Notes: generated by a model from the sequence alone, not told the origin. Positions 16,154 through 24,290 are shown, counted from the first letter of the stretch. The stretch: DNA of 64,000 bases from Acidovorax sp. Leaf191 (GCF_001424425.1 NZ_LMPT01000019.1:495003-559002), one strand, 5' to 3'. Numbers and translations: made by a program.

Positions 16154-17187
16154 AGGCTGCCTCCGCGTGCGGTGCGCCGGTGCATCAGCCACAGCAGGTA
16201 GGTGCCGCCCAGCGCGGCGGTGAGCACGCCCACGGGCAGCTCCTGCGGTGCCAGCATCCAGCGCGCGAGGATGTCGGCGGCCAGCAGCAGCACCGCGCCC
16301 ATGAGGCTGGACAACAGGATGTGCCGCTCGTGCGTCACGCGCACGATGGAGCGCACCAGGTGCGGCGCGGCCAGGCCGACGAAAGCGATCAGCCCGGTCT
16401 GCGCCACGGCCGTGCCGGTGGCCAGCGCCATCGCGGCCACCAGGCCGGCGCGCATGGGGCCGAGCGGCAGGCCCAGGCTGGCGGCGGTGGATTCGCCCAA
16501 GGTCAGGCCGTCCAGCGCGCGCGCCAGCACCCAGGCCAGCAGTGCGCACAGGGCCCAGGCGGCCAGCATCAGGGTGCAGGCGATCCAGCCGACGAAGGCC
16601 GTGCTGCCCAGGATGAAGGCCTGCATGGCCTGCAGGATGTCGGGCGAGGCCAGCTCCACCAGGTCGCGCACGGCGCCCAGCACCACGCCCACGATCACGC
16701 CGGCCAGCAGCAGCCGCAGCGTGTGCTGCACGCCCTGGGCCAGCACCAGCGTCAGCACCACGGCCCCGGCGGCCCCGACGAAGGCCATGCCGGTGATGCC
16801 GATGCGTGCGATCCACTGCGCCGCCACTGGCGACACGCCGAACATCGCCATGGCCACCGCGCCGCCCAGCGCCGCGCCCGAGGCGCTGCCCAGCAGGTAC
16901 GGGTCGGCCAGCGGGTTGCGGAACAGGCCCTGCGCCACCGCGCCGGCCAGGCCCAGCAGCGCGCCGGCCAGCCAGGCGCCCAGGGTGCGCGGCAGGCGGA
17001 TGTCCCACACGATCTGGCGCGCCACGGGGTCGTCGCCCATGTGCACCAGGCTCTCCAGCCCCGTGCTGCCGACGGCGGTGCCCAGCACCAGCAGCAGCGC
17101 GCTGGCCAGGCCCAACCACAGCGCGCACCACGCGGCGCGGCGGGCGCCTGCGGCAGTGGGCATGGTCGGGTGGGGGGAAAGCGTCAC
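16150..17187 (-). CDS. btuC: Vitamin B12 ABC transporter permease BtuC
   Basis: The 345-residue FecCD-family permease has about ten membrane segments. Typical blocks are IRLPRTLGAWLAGALLGLAG, NPLADPYLLGSASGAALG and VGLAAPHLVRSIVRVTHERH, the last forming the coupling helix for BtuD. The GTG start at 17187 overlaps the btuF stop as GTGA and has GGAGAAGG upstream; the ATG at 17163 is an alternative eight codons in. It is translationally chained between btuF and btuD. Confidence 0.92.
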   Translation of the reverse strand: MTLSPHPTMPTAAGARRAAWCALWLGLASALLLVLGTAVGSTGLESLVHMGDDPVARQIVWDIRLPRTLGAWLAGALLGLAGAVAQGLFRNPLADPYLLGSASGAALGGAVAMAMFGVSPVAAQWIARIGITGMAFVGAAGAVVLTLVLAQGVQHTLRLLLAGVIVGVVLGAVRDLVELASPDILQAMQAFILGSTAFVGWIACTLMLAAWALCALLAWVLARALDGLTLGESTAASLGLPLGPMRAGLVAAMALATGTAVAQTGLIAFVGLAAPHLVRSIVRVTHERHILLSSLMGAVLLLAADILARWMLAPQELPVGVLTAALGGTYLLWLMHRRTARGGSL

Positions 17188-18086
17188 CGGGCCTTCTCCA
17201 CAAGGCACCGGGCCATGATGCGGGCGGCCTCGGCCATGCGCGGGCCGGGGCGCACCACCACTTCGGCATCGCCGGGGCCGAACACGCACACGCGGTTTTC
17301 GCGCACGGCGCGCATCGTGGACCAGCCGGGGTACGGCACCATGGTCTGCATGCTGCTGTTGCCGATCATCAGCACGTCGGGGTTGGCGCGCACCACGTAT
17401 TCGGGGTTCAGGCGCGGGAAGGGGCCGAGCGATGCGGGCACCACGTTGCGCACGCCCAGGCGCGTGAGCGATTCGCCGATGAAGGACGACTCGCTGGCCG
17501 CATACGGGCCGCGGCTCACTTCGAAGTACACCCGCAGGTTGCGCGCCTTGGGCGGCAGCGATTGGGCTGCGGCCTGCACGGCGGCGTCGATGGTGCGCCA
17601 CTGCCGGTCGGAGCCTTGCGCCCGGGGCACGCCCAGCAGGTCGCTGATGGTGCCCAGCACGCGGCGCACGTCGGCATGGGTCTTGGGTTCGAGCTGCACG
17701 ACGGTGATACCGAGCGCCTGCAGCCGGTCGCTGGCGCGGGAACTGACGGACATGAGCACCACGTCGGGCTTGAGGGCCACGATGGCCTCGATGCTGGGGT
17801 CCAGGCCACCGCCGACCTTGGGCAGCTTGCCGATCACCGCCTCGGGCCAGTTGGAATAGCGGTCCGTGCCCACGATGCGGTGGCATTGGTCCAGCTCGCA
17901 CACGCTCTCGGTCAGCGATGGCAGCAGGCTCACGATGCGCTGGGGCGGCTGCGCCAGCGCAATCTCGCGGCCCCGGTCGTCCTGGATGCGCACCGACTGC
18001 GCACGCGCCAGCCCCGCCATCAGCAGGCCCAGCGCAATGACGATGGCAATCACCCACAGGATGCGGCGCACGGGGGTCGGCTTCAT
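17184..18086 (-). CDS. btuF: BtuF-like cobalamin-binding protein (second paralogue, in the btuCD operon)
   Basis: The 300-residue binding protein has an N-terminal membrane or signal segment (WVIAIVIALGLLMAGLARAQ), then RIVSLLPSLTESVCELD, VGTDRYSNWP and KLPKVGGGLDPSIE. It should capture cobalamin in the periplasm for BtuCD. It overlaps cobU (ATGA) upstream and btuC (GTGA) downstream, which makes it the dedicated partner of this transporter. The other paralogue (12343-13203) is about 4 kb downstream. Whether the two differ in corrinoid preference cannot be told from sequence alone. Confidence 0.9.
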   Translation of the reverse strand: MKPTPVRRILWVIAIVIALGLLMAGLARAQSVRIQDDRGREIALAQPPQRIVSLLPSLTESVCELDQCHRIVGTDRYSNWPEAVIGKLPKVGGGLDPSIEAIVALKPDVVLMSVSSRASDRLQALGITVVQLEPKTHADVRRVLGTISDLLGVPRAQGSDRQWRTIDAAVQAAAQSLPPKARNLRVYFEVSRGPYAASESSFIGESLTRLGVRNVVPASLGPFPRLNPEYVVRANPDVLMIGNSSMQTMVPYPGWSTMRAVRENRVCVFGPGDAEVVVRPGPRMAEAARIMARCLVEKAR

Positions 18087-18703
18087 GCGGCGGGCTCCTT
18101 CAAGGTGAGGGGCAGGCCCGCCGCCATCAGCGTGACGCGGGGGCACACCTGGGCCACCTGCTGGTTGAGGGCGCCCAGCGCATCGACAAAAGCGCGCACC
18201 TCGCGGCCCATCGGGATGACGCCCAGGCCGATTTCGTTGCCCACCAGGATGACGGGGCCGGGGGATGCGGCGATTGCTCCTAAAAACATAGCTGCCTGCG
18301 CTTGCCAGTTGCGCGACAGGGCCTGTTTTTGCTCCAAATTCATGCTCTCGGCGCCCAGGGGCATCGTCCACTGGGTGAGCCACAGCGTGAGGCAGTCCAC
18401 CACCAGCAGGGTGTGCGCCGTGCTGCGCTGCGCGATGGCGGACGCTACATCGAGCGGCTCCTCCACGGTCACGAGGCCCGGCACGCGCTCGGCGCGGTCG
18501 CGCTGGTGGCGTGCGATGCGTTCGCGCATCTCGTCGTCCCAGGGCTGGCCGGTGGCGATCAGCACCGCGCGGTGGTCGGCGGACTGTGCCAGCCAGTCGC
18601 GCGCCAGCAGTTCGGCGCGGCGGGACTTGCCGCTTTTTTGGCCACCCAGGATGAGCTCGGTGGTGATGGCTTGCGAAGGGTGCGGTGCGGACATGGCCGT
18701 CAT
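18083..18703 (-). CDS. cobU: Adenosylcobinamide kinase / adenosylcobinamide-phosphate guanylyltransferase CobU
   Basis: This bifunctional enzyme phosphorylates adenosylcobinamide and transfers GMP to it. The 206-residue protein has the P-loop GGQKSGKS (20-27), VVDCLTLWLTQW and VGNEIGLGVIPMGREVRAF, the standard CobU blocks. ATG 18703 overlaps the cobB stop as ATGA. Residues about 120-143 (EQKQALSRNWQAQAAMFLGA) are encoded by a copy of the dispersed hairpin repeat, in a region that varies between CobU proteins, so activity is probably retained. Confidence 0.94.
   Translation of the reverse strand: MTAMSAPHPSQAITTELILGGQKSGKSRRAELLARDWLAQSADHRAVLIATGQPWDDEMRERIARHQRDRAERVPGLVTVEEPLDVASAIAQRSTAHTLLVVDCLTLWLTQWTMPLGAESMNLEQKQALSRNWQAQAAMFLGAIAASPGPVILVGNEIGLGVIPMGREVRAFVDALGALNQQVAQVCPRVTLMAAGLPLTLKEPAA
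18272..18345 (+). repeat. Dispersed hairpin repeat, copy inside cobU
   Basis: The copy reads ATTGCTCCTAAAAACATAGC, TGCCTGCGCTTGCC, then CAGGGCCTGTTTTTGC. It aligns with the shared left half (TTGCTNCTAAAAA, ATAGCTGCCTGCGCTT) and has a divergent right half. It is antisense to cobU and is read in the same frame as the copies in cbiB and in the enoyl-CoA hydratase gene. Confidence 0.6.
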
Positions 18704-20079
18704 GATGCCTGCGCGCCCAGCAGTTGCGCCACGGCCTCGGGGCTGGAGGGGAACCAGGGGTGGAAGTAGCTCGCGTGGATGCTGCCGTGGTGGTACAGCG
18801 CCTCGCCGGCACCTGCCGCCACGGCCTCGCCCGATCGGGCCGTGCGCGCCACCACCGGCGCAGTGCTGGCGGCGGTGGAATAGTGAAAGGTGTGCCCGCG
18901 CAGCGTGTGCCGCCCGGCGACGGTCAGGTGCTGCGGCCCCAGCGCGGCCAGGCGCTTGTGCATGGTGACGTGGCCGGGCAGCAGGCCCCACAGTGGCGCC
19001 GTGGTGCCATCGGCCAGCGTGATGGCGTCGAACAGCGCCATCATGCCGCCGCATTCGGCCCACAGCGGCTTGCCGGCCGCGACGTGCGCGCGCAGGCTGG
19101 CCTGCATGGCGGTGTTGGCGGCGATCTGCGCGGTGTGCAGCTCGGGATAGCCGCCGGGCAGCCACACCGCGTCGCAGTCGGGCACTGCGGCGTCGTGCAG
19201 CGGCGAGAAATGCACCACGCGCGCGCCCAGTTGCGCCAGCGTGTGCAGGTTGGCCTCGTAGATGAAGCAGAACGCCGCATCGCGCGCCACGGCCACCGTG
19301 CGGCCTTGCAGCAGCAGCAGCGGCACGGCAGGCGGCTGCACGGGGGACGCAAAGTCCGTCACCCACCGCTGCAGGTCGGATGCCGTCATCTGGCCCAGCG
19401 GTGTCGCGGCCAGGGCATCGGCCGCGGCGTCCAGCCGTTCCAGGCTGTCGGGCAGTTCATGCGCCGCGACCAGGCCCAGGTGGCGCTCGGGCAGCAGCGC
19501 GCCGGGCTTGCCGGTGCCCGCGGTGGCCGCCGTTGCGCCGGGCTGCACGCGCGTCACCGCGCCCATCCAGTCGGCGTCATCGCGCAGGCCCTTGCGCAGC
19601 ATTTCCGCATGGCGGGCGCTGCCCACGCGGTTGGCCAGCACGCCCGCCCAGCGCAGGCCCGGCCGGTAGTGCTGCAGGCCGAACGCCAGCGCGCCGAAGG
19701 TGCCCGCCATGGCCGATGCGTCGATGACGGCCAGCACCGGCAGGCCGAAGCGTTGGGCCAGGTCGGCCGCGCTCGGGTCGCCGTCGAACAGGCCCATCAC
19801 CCCTTCGATCAGGATCAGGTCGGCCTCTTGCGCCGCGGCATGCAGGCGCTGCGCGCAGTCGTGCGCGCCGTTCATCCACAGGTCCAGCTGGTGCACCGGC
19901 GCGCCACTGGCCAGGCGGTGCCAGTGGGGGTCCAGAAAGTCGGGCCCGCACTTGAAGACCCGCACCCGTCGGCCCCGGCGCGCATGCAGGCGCGCCAGGG
20001 CCGCGGTGACGGTGGTCTTGCCCTGGCCTGATGCAGGGGCGGCGATCAATATTGCCGGACAGCGTGCCGGGGTGACCAT
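18700..20079 (-). CDS. cobB: Cobyrinic / hydrogenobyrinic acid a,c-diamide synthase CobB (CbiA)
   Basis: The enzyme amidates the a and c side chains of the corrin ring using glutamine and ATP. The 459-residue protein has an N-terminal P-loop APASGQGKTT (14-23), KCGPDFLDPHWH, IEGVMGLFDG, and a C-terminal glutaminase-like domain with the Cys of WAECGGMM. It is the first biosynthetic gene after btuB (gap 43 bases) and overlaps cobU by four bases. Its product is the substrate of CobN when the aerobic-type route is used. Confidence 0.94.
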   Translation of the reverse strand: MVTPARCPAILIAAPASGQGKTTVTAALARLHARRGRRVRVFKCGPDFLDPHWHRLASGAPVHQLDLWMNGAHDCAQRLHAAAQEADLILIEGVMGLFDGDPSAADLAQRFGLPVLAVIDASAMAGTFGALAFGLQHYRPGLRWAGVLANRVGSARHAEMLRKGLRDDADWMGAVTRVQPGATAATAGTGKPGALLPERHLGLVAAHELPDSLERLDAAADALAATPLGQMTASDLQRWVTDFASPVQPPAVPLLLLQGRTVAVARDAAFCFIYEANLHTLAQLGARVVHFSPLHDAAVPDCDAVWLPGGYPELHTAQIAANTAMQASLRAHVAAGKPLWAECGGMMALFDAITLADGTTAPLWGLLPGHVTMHKRLAALGPQHLTVAGRHTLRGHTFHYSTAASTAPVVARTARSGEAVAAGAGEALYHHGSIHASYFHPWFPSSPEAVAQLLGAQAS

Positions 20080-20122
20080 TCTTCGGGCTTCTCTCTCTGC
20101 TCTCTCTCGTTGATGTTTGGGC

Positions 20123-22027
20123 TTACTGCGGCGCCCACTTCACGCCTACGTACGCGGTGCGTCCGGCTGTGGCGTAGGTGCGAGCCAGCTCGTAGTGCTT
20201 GTCACCCACGTTGTCCACGCGCGCCACCAGCGTGAAGTCGCGGGCGATGCGGGTGCTGGCGTACAGGTTGACCAGCGTGTAGCCGCCCAGCACGTTGGTG
20301 TTGGCCACCGTGTCGAAGCGGCGGCCCGAGGCCTGCACCTCGGCGCCCACGGTCCAGCCCGCGAGCTGCGTGTCGGCGCCCAGCGTGCCGTGGCGCTTGG
20401 CGCGGCGGGCCAGTTGCTTGCCGGTGTCCAGGTCGCGCGGGTCCTGCAGGTCGAGCGAGCCGCGCAGCTGCACGCCGCCGAGCACACCTGCCAGGCGGTA
20501 CGAGCCTGCAAAGGTCACGCCCTTGTACTCGGCGCGCGCGGTGTTCACGTAGCAGCCGAAGGGCGATGGGCACGGGCCGGGCGCGCCGAAGGAGATCAGG
20601 TCCTGCACGCGGTTGCGGTACACGGTGGCCGAGAAGCTGTTGCTGCCCTGCGCCCAGCGCAGGCCCACCTCGGCATTGCGGCTGCTTTCGGGCTTGAGCG
20701 AGCCCACGCCGTATTCGCTGAAGCGCTGGTACAGCGTGGGCGCGCGGAACGCCGTGCCCACCGACGCGGTGGCGCGCCACTGCGGCGCAAAGGTATAGCC
20801 GTAGGCCAGGCTGCCGGTGCCCTTGCCGCCGAACTCGCTGTCGGAGTCATGGCGCACATTGGCCTGCAGCGTGTGGCCGCCGGCTGTGTAGCCGTAGCCC
20901 AGGGCGATGGCGTCCTGCGAGCGCGAGCGGTCGATGGGGGCGTTCTGGAGGTTGTCTTCGCGCCGCTCCAGCGCGGCCGTGACCAGGTGTGCATCCTGGC
21001 GCCATTCGTTCTGGAACAGGTAGCCGCGCAGGTGCGTCTCGCTCAGGTACACCGAGGGCGTGGTTTCGTACTGGTCGCGCGAGTCGGTGACCTGCAGGCG
21101 CGTCTTGTATGCGGTGGTCCACTGCGCCTGCCAGGTCAGGCCCAGCGCGTGCAGCTGGTGCTGGTTGCGGTCGTCCTTGCCCAGGCCGTTGTCGTAGCCG
21201 CTGTCCAGGTCGTTGGCGAGCAGCGTGGCGTCCAGGCGGTGCGCGGCATTGATCTGCAGGCCCAGGCGCGCGTTGGCCGACGTGCTCTCGTAGCCGTCGC
21301 GGTCGGGGTTTTGCGTGGCCACCGTGCGGGCGTTGAAGCCCTTGCTTTTCTCGCGCGCAATGCCGAGCGCGTAGTCGATGGTGCCGGTGGCGCCGCTCAC
21401 GCCGGCTTCAATCTTGGTGGTGCTGTGGCTGCCCACGCCGATGCCCACGTACGGCGCCACACCGTTTTCACCGCGCTTGGTGAAGATCTGGATCACGCCG
21501 CCCATGGCGTCCGAGCCGTAGACCGCGCCCGCCGGACCGCGCAGCACTTCGATGCGGTCGATCTGCGCAAGGGGAATGGCCTCCCACGCGGCGCCGCCGG
21601 TGGACTGCGAGTCGATGCGCACGCCGTCGATGTACACCGCGGTGAAGCGGGATTCCGCACCGCGCAAAAACACGCCCGTGGTCGTGCCCGGCCCGCCGTT
21701 GCGAGAGAACTCGATGCCCGGCACGCGCGCCAGCACATCGGCCAGGCCCGTGGCGCCGCTGGTCTCGATGGTGTCGCGGTCGATCACCGTCACATCGGCC
21801 ACCAGGTCGGACAGCGGCTGCGGCGTGCGGGTGGCGGTCACCACCGTCTCGGTGAGCGACGGCGCGCGCAGGTTCTGCGCGATCTGCACCGGGCTGCCGG
21901 CCTCGCTGTTCGGCGCTGGCTGCACCTGGGCCTGCGCAGAACAGGCGGCCACAACGGCCATGGCGGCCAGGGCCGGCTGCAGACACAGCGGCGCTGCAAT
22001 GCGCGCACGAGGGGTACGGATTTTCAT
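20123..22027 (-). CDS. btuB: TonB-dependent vitamin B12 receptor BtuB
   Basis: This outer-membrane receptor takes up cobalamin using TonB energy. From ATG 22027 it is 634 residues with a signal peptide ending near AQAQ, a TonB box-like TETVVTATRTP, the plug domain (VLARVPGIEFSRNGGPG, VEVLRGPAGAVYGSDAMGG) and a beta barrel with TALDVGVRW-like repeats. An alternative ATG lies three codons upstream (22036). The protein ends VGVKWAPQ, without the terminal aromatic residue common in barrel proteins. It is the first gene after the riboswitch, which should repress it when B12 is plentiful. Confidence 0.93.
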   Translation of the reverse strand: MKIRTPRARIAAPLCLQPALAAMAVVAACSAQAQVQPAPNSEAGSPVQIAQNLRAPSLTETVVTATRTPQPLSDLVADVTVIDRDTIETSGATGLADVLARVPGIEFSRNGGPGTTTGVFLRGAESRFTAVYIDGVRIDSQSTGGAAWEAIPLAQIDRIEVLRGPAGAVYGSDAMGGVIQIFTKRGENGVAPYVGIGVGSHSTTKIEAGVSGATGTIDYALGIAREKSKGFNARTVATQNPDRDGYESTSANARLGLQINAAHRLDATLLANDLDSGYDNGLGKDDRNQHQLHALGLTWQAQWTTAYKTRLQVTDSRDQYETTPSVYLSETHLRGYLFQNEWRQDAHLVTAALERREDNLQNAPIDRSRSQDAIALGYGYTAGGHTLQANVRHDSDSEFGGKGTGSLAYGYTFAPQWRATASVGTAFRAPTLYQRFSEYGVGSLKPESSRNAEVGLRWAQGSNSFSATVYRNRVQDLISFGAPGPCPSPFGCYVNTARAEYKGVTFAGSYRLAGVLGGVQLRGSLDLQDPRDLDTGKQLARRAKRHGTLGADTQLAGWTVGAEVQASGRRFDTVANTNVLGGYTLVNLYASTRIARDFTLVARVDNVGDKHYELARTYATAGRTAYVGVKWAPQ

Positions 22028-22040
22028 GGGGATCATCGTC

Positions 22041-22074
22041 AACAAACAAAACCCGAGCCGGCCTCCCCGCCAGC
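22041..22074 (-). terminator. Terminator-like hairpin between riboswitch and btuB
   Basis: On the minus strand GCTGGC and GCCGGC (22074-22057) pair around a GGGGAG loop, with one G-U pair, and are followed within five bases by TTTTGTTTGTT. This fits an attenuator placed directly before the btuB start codon. The stem is short, so its strength is uncertain. Confidence 0.5.
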
Positions 22075-22087
22075 AGATGGGTGATAC

Positions 22088-22123
22088 GGCTGCGCTTTGC
22101 CCAAAAAAGGCGTGGGCGCAGCC
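22088..22123 (-). promoter_or_regulatory. Switching hairpin downstream of the cobalamin riboswitch
   Basis: GGCTGCGC and GCGCAGCC form a perfect eight-base stem, with a possible inner GCCCA/TGGGC stem. Its first bases overlap the 3' strand of riboswitch helix P1 (22125-22121), so the two cannot form together. This suggests it is the alternative structure used without ligand. Confidence 0.5.
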
Positions 22124-22308
22124 ACCGTGTTGGCCGGTATCCGGGCTGGCGGAACGCCCTCCAACGCCTTCCCACACGCTTGTTCAAGGCGCACAGTGGC
22201 TTGTGATGGAGAGAGAATCGGGTGATTCGTCCGCTGACCGTTGCGGGGGCAGCGCAGGCTCGGCGTGCCATGCGTGGCACGCCTCCCTGCTTCCCGTTGA
22301 ACTGCGGC
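22121..22308 (-). ncRNA. Cobalamin (AdoCbl) riboswitch
   Basis: Read on the minus strand, the order of conserved blocks is CAACGGGAAGC, GCTGCCCCCGCAACGG, GCCACTG, GGGAAGGCG and the B12 box CCAGCCCGGATACCGGCC. This is the canonical cobalamin riboswitch. A GGCGTGCC/GGCACGCC hairpin sits inside it. GCCGC (22308-22304) and GTGGC (22125-22121) can form the closing helix. It lies about 90 bases before btuB and is the only such element I find in the window, so it probably governs the start of the cobalamin transcript. No promoter was picked out upstream. Confidence 0.93.
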
Positions 22309-22385
22309 ATGTGAACCACACCGCGAGCACCAACCTCGGGATTTTACGGCCGATTACAAACCGCCACCCTACAATCGGGGGCTCT

Positions 22386-22610
22386 ATGGCAACACCATCG
22401 ACCACCGACCAGATCGCCGAACGCGTTGAACGCCTGCTGCTGCGCCACGCGGAACTGCAGCGCACCAACGCGCTGCTGGCCGACCAGGTGGCAGCCCTCA
22501 CGCAGGAGCGCGATTCGCTCAAGTCCCGCCTTTCGGCCGCGCGGGCCCGGGTGGACGCCCTGCTGGAGCGCCTGCCCGCCGCAGCCCCTGCCACGAAAGA
22601 ATCCGAATGA
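22386..22610 (+). CDS. Small coiled-coil protein, TIGR02449/ZapB-like
   Basis: The 74-residue protein is almost wholly a predicted coiled coil (IAERVERLLLRHAELQRTNALL and following heptads) and ends in an Ala/Pro-rich tail. Small proteins of this kind (TIGR02449) precede zapA in many betaproteobacteria and resemble the division factor ZapB. ATG 22386 is used because the coiled-coil reading begins there; the reading upstream runs through the riboswitch and btuB. It overlaps zapA by four bases. A role at the division ring is an inference. Confidence 0.8.
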   Translation: MATPSTTDQIAERVERLLLRHAELQRTNALLADQVAALTQERDSLKSRLSAARARVDALLERLPAAAPATKESE

Positions 22611-22996
22611 AGCAAATCGAGGTGCAGATCCTGCAGCAAAGCTACCTGCTGACCTGCCCCGAAGGCCACGAAAGCCGCCTGCTGGACGCCGTGGAACGGG
22701 TGGACACGGCCATGACCCGCATCCGCGATGCCGGCAAGGTGCGTGCCCGCGAGCGCATCGCCGTGCTGGCAGCCCTGAACCTCGCATTCGAGATCGCCGA
22801 CCGCGAAGCGGCCGACCTGGCAGCCGCCACCGCCCGGCCCGCGGTGGACACCGCCCCCGCCCAGCCAGCGGCCACTGCCGCGGCGACGACAGCGGCCTCT
22901 TCCTCGGCCCCGCTGCCCGCCGCCGACGACCAGCGGCTGCAGTCGCTGGTGCAGCAACTGGACCACGTGCTGGGCGAAGACGGCCGGCTTCTCTGA
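22607..22996 (+). CDS. zapA: Cell division protein ZapA
   Basis: ZapA crosslinks FtsZ filaments at midcell. The 129-residue protein has the family N-terminus (EVQILQQSYLLTCPEGHE, VDTAMTRIRDAGKVRARERIAVLAALNLA) and a C-terminal helix (QRLQSLVQQLDHVL). Between them, residues about 75-107 form an Ala/Thr/Pro-rich linker that makes it longer than the usual 100-110 residues. Coupling to the upstream coiled-coil gene and the 6S RNA gene downstream match the classical proteobacterial arrangement. Confidence 0.92.
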   Translation: MKQIEVQILQQSYLLTCPEGHESRLLDAVERVDTAMTRIRDAGKVRARERIAVLAALNLAFEIADREAADLAAATARPAVDTAPAQPAATAAATTAASSSAPLPAADDQRLQSLVQQLDHVLGEDGRLL

Positions 22997-23187
22997 GCGG
23001 CCTGGTGCGCGCAGGCTGGCGCGCAAAGATTGGCACACAAAGATTAGTGCGCCAACGCGGCGCGCCCGCCCCGCATCCAGGCGTTGCCCAAGCGCCGCCG
23101 CACCGAAGCCATCCAGCGCACCGCGCGCGGTGCATCGCCTTACGGTCTTTACAAAACCGTCTTTCAGCGCAGGGCCCGGGCAGCGCC

Positions 23188-23193
23188 TACAAT
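23188..23193 (+). promoter_or_regulatory. -10 element of the 6S RNA gene
   Basis: TACAAT lies seven bases before the predicted 5' end of 6S RNA. A -35 match is poor (TTTCAG at 23162, with long spacing). The 190 bases between zapA and this site hold only small repeats (AAAGATT twice) and an ACGGT/ACCGT inverted pair at 23142-23160. Confidence 0.55.
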
Positions 23194-23197
23194 GGAC

Positions 23198-23375
23198 GTG
23201 TCTGCGATGCCGCCGGGCTTTATATTTCCTTGAACCAATGCTCATTGAGCTCGGGCTTGGTACATCGTCCGGTGAGCGTGATCATCTCGCGTCAGATGAA
23301 CCCAACACTTGGCTGCCCTCGCCCACCTGAACCCCCGGTTCAGGATGAGGGTTCGGTGGCAATCGCAGACACCTT
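23198..23375 (+). ncRNA. ssrS: 6S RNA
   Basis: 6S RNA binds the housekeeping RNA polymerase and down-regulates it in stationary phase. The ends pair as a closing stem: GTCTGCGATGCCGCCG at the 5' side and CGGTGGCAATCGCAGAC at the 3' side. The length of about 178 bases, the position right after zapA and the TACAAT promoter all fit. The 5-formyltetrahydrofolate cyclo-ligase gene that often follows is replaced here by a TauE-type permease gene. Confidence 0.88.
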
Positions 23376-23386
23376 ATTCCCCATGC

Positions 23387-23429
23387 CCCTGTCACCCCGC
23401 CGCCCGGCTGCACTGCGGCGGCGACAGGG
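23387..23429 (+). terminator. Strong hairpin after 6S RNA
   Basis: CCCTGTC with GACAGGG and CCGCCGC with GCGGCGG form a nearly continuous stem around a CCGGCTGCACT loop region. There is no T-run after it, so it may be a processing or pause structure rather than a standard intrinsic terminator. Confidence 0.45.
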
Positions 23430-23474
23430 CACAGGCTTGGCGGCCGTGCCGCCCTCACGCTTTCCTTTTGCGCC

Positions 23475-24290
23475 ATGCTGGACCCTCTTCTGATCGTTGA
23501 ACTTGGTGTCCTGGGCCTGGCGACGGGCTTTCTCGCGGGCCTGCTGGGCATTGGCGGCGGCATGCTGCTGGTGCCGTTCCTGACCTACATCCTCGGCGCG
23601 CGGCAGGTGTCGCCCGATCTGGCGGTGAAGATGGCGATCGCCACCTCCATGGCGACGATCATGTTCACGTCGATCTCGAGCGTGCGCGCCCACCACAAGC
23701 GCGGCGCGGTGCGCTGGGACATCGCCCGGCGCCTCGCGCCCGGCATCGTGCTGGGGGGCTTCATCGCCAGCCTGGGCGTGTTCGCGCTGCTCAAGGGCTC
23801 GTTCCTGGCCATCTTCTTCGCGCTGTTCGTGAGCTTCTCGGCCACGCAGATGTTCCTGGACAAGAAGCCCGCCCCCACACGCCAGATGCCCGGCGGCGCG
23901 GGCCAGGTGGCCGCGGGCGGCGTGATCGGCTTCCTGTCGGGCCTGGTGGGTGCCGGCGGCGGCTTTGTGAGCGTGCCCTTCATGACCTGGTGCAACGTGC
24001 CCATCCACAACGCCGTGGCCACCAGCGCTGCGCTGGGTTTTCCGATCGCGCTGGCCAACGTGGTGGGCTACGCCATCAGCGGCCAGGCGGTGGAAGGCCT
24101 GCCCCCCGCATCGCTGGGCTACATCTGGCTGCCGGCCCTGGCCGTGATCGCCACCTGCAGCGTGCTCACGGCCCCGCTGGGCGCCAAGGCAGCGCACAAC
24201 CTGCCCGTCAAGCAGCTCAAGCGCGTGTTCGCCACGCTGCTGTTCGGGCTGGCGGCGTACATGCTCTGGAAGGGGCTGGCCGCGTCCTGA
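23475..24290 (+). CDS. TauE/SafE family membrane permease
   Basis: The 271-residue protein has about eight membrane segments and the family repeats GLLGIGGGMLLVPFLTY (N half) and GLVGAGGGFVSVPFMTW (C half). Members export sulfite, sulfonates or other sulfur-containing anions; the substrate here is not evident. It stands alone after 6S RNA and converges on the GGDEF-EAL gene, with a hairpin repeat between them. Confidence 0.88.
   Translation: MLDPLLIVELGVLGLATGFLAGLLGIGGGMLLVPFLTYILGARQVSPDLAVKMAIATSMATIMFTSISSVRAHHKRGAVRWDIARRLAPGIVLGGFIASLGVFALLKGSFLAIFFALFVSFSATQMFLDKKPAPTRQMPGGAGQVAAGGVIGFLSGLVGAGGGFVSVPFMTWCNVPIHNAVATSAALGFPIALANVVGYAISGQAVEGLPPASLGYIWLPALAVIATCSVLTAPLGAKAAHNLPVKQLKRVFATLLFGLAAYMLWKGLAAS

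Noticed and set aside
20123-22177. BtuB with a 50-residue N-terminal extension
   Set aside because: The extension is translated from the riboswitch and terminator region; the signal peptide starts at 22027 or 22036.
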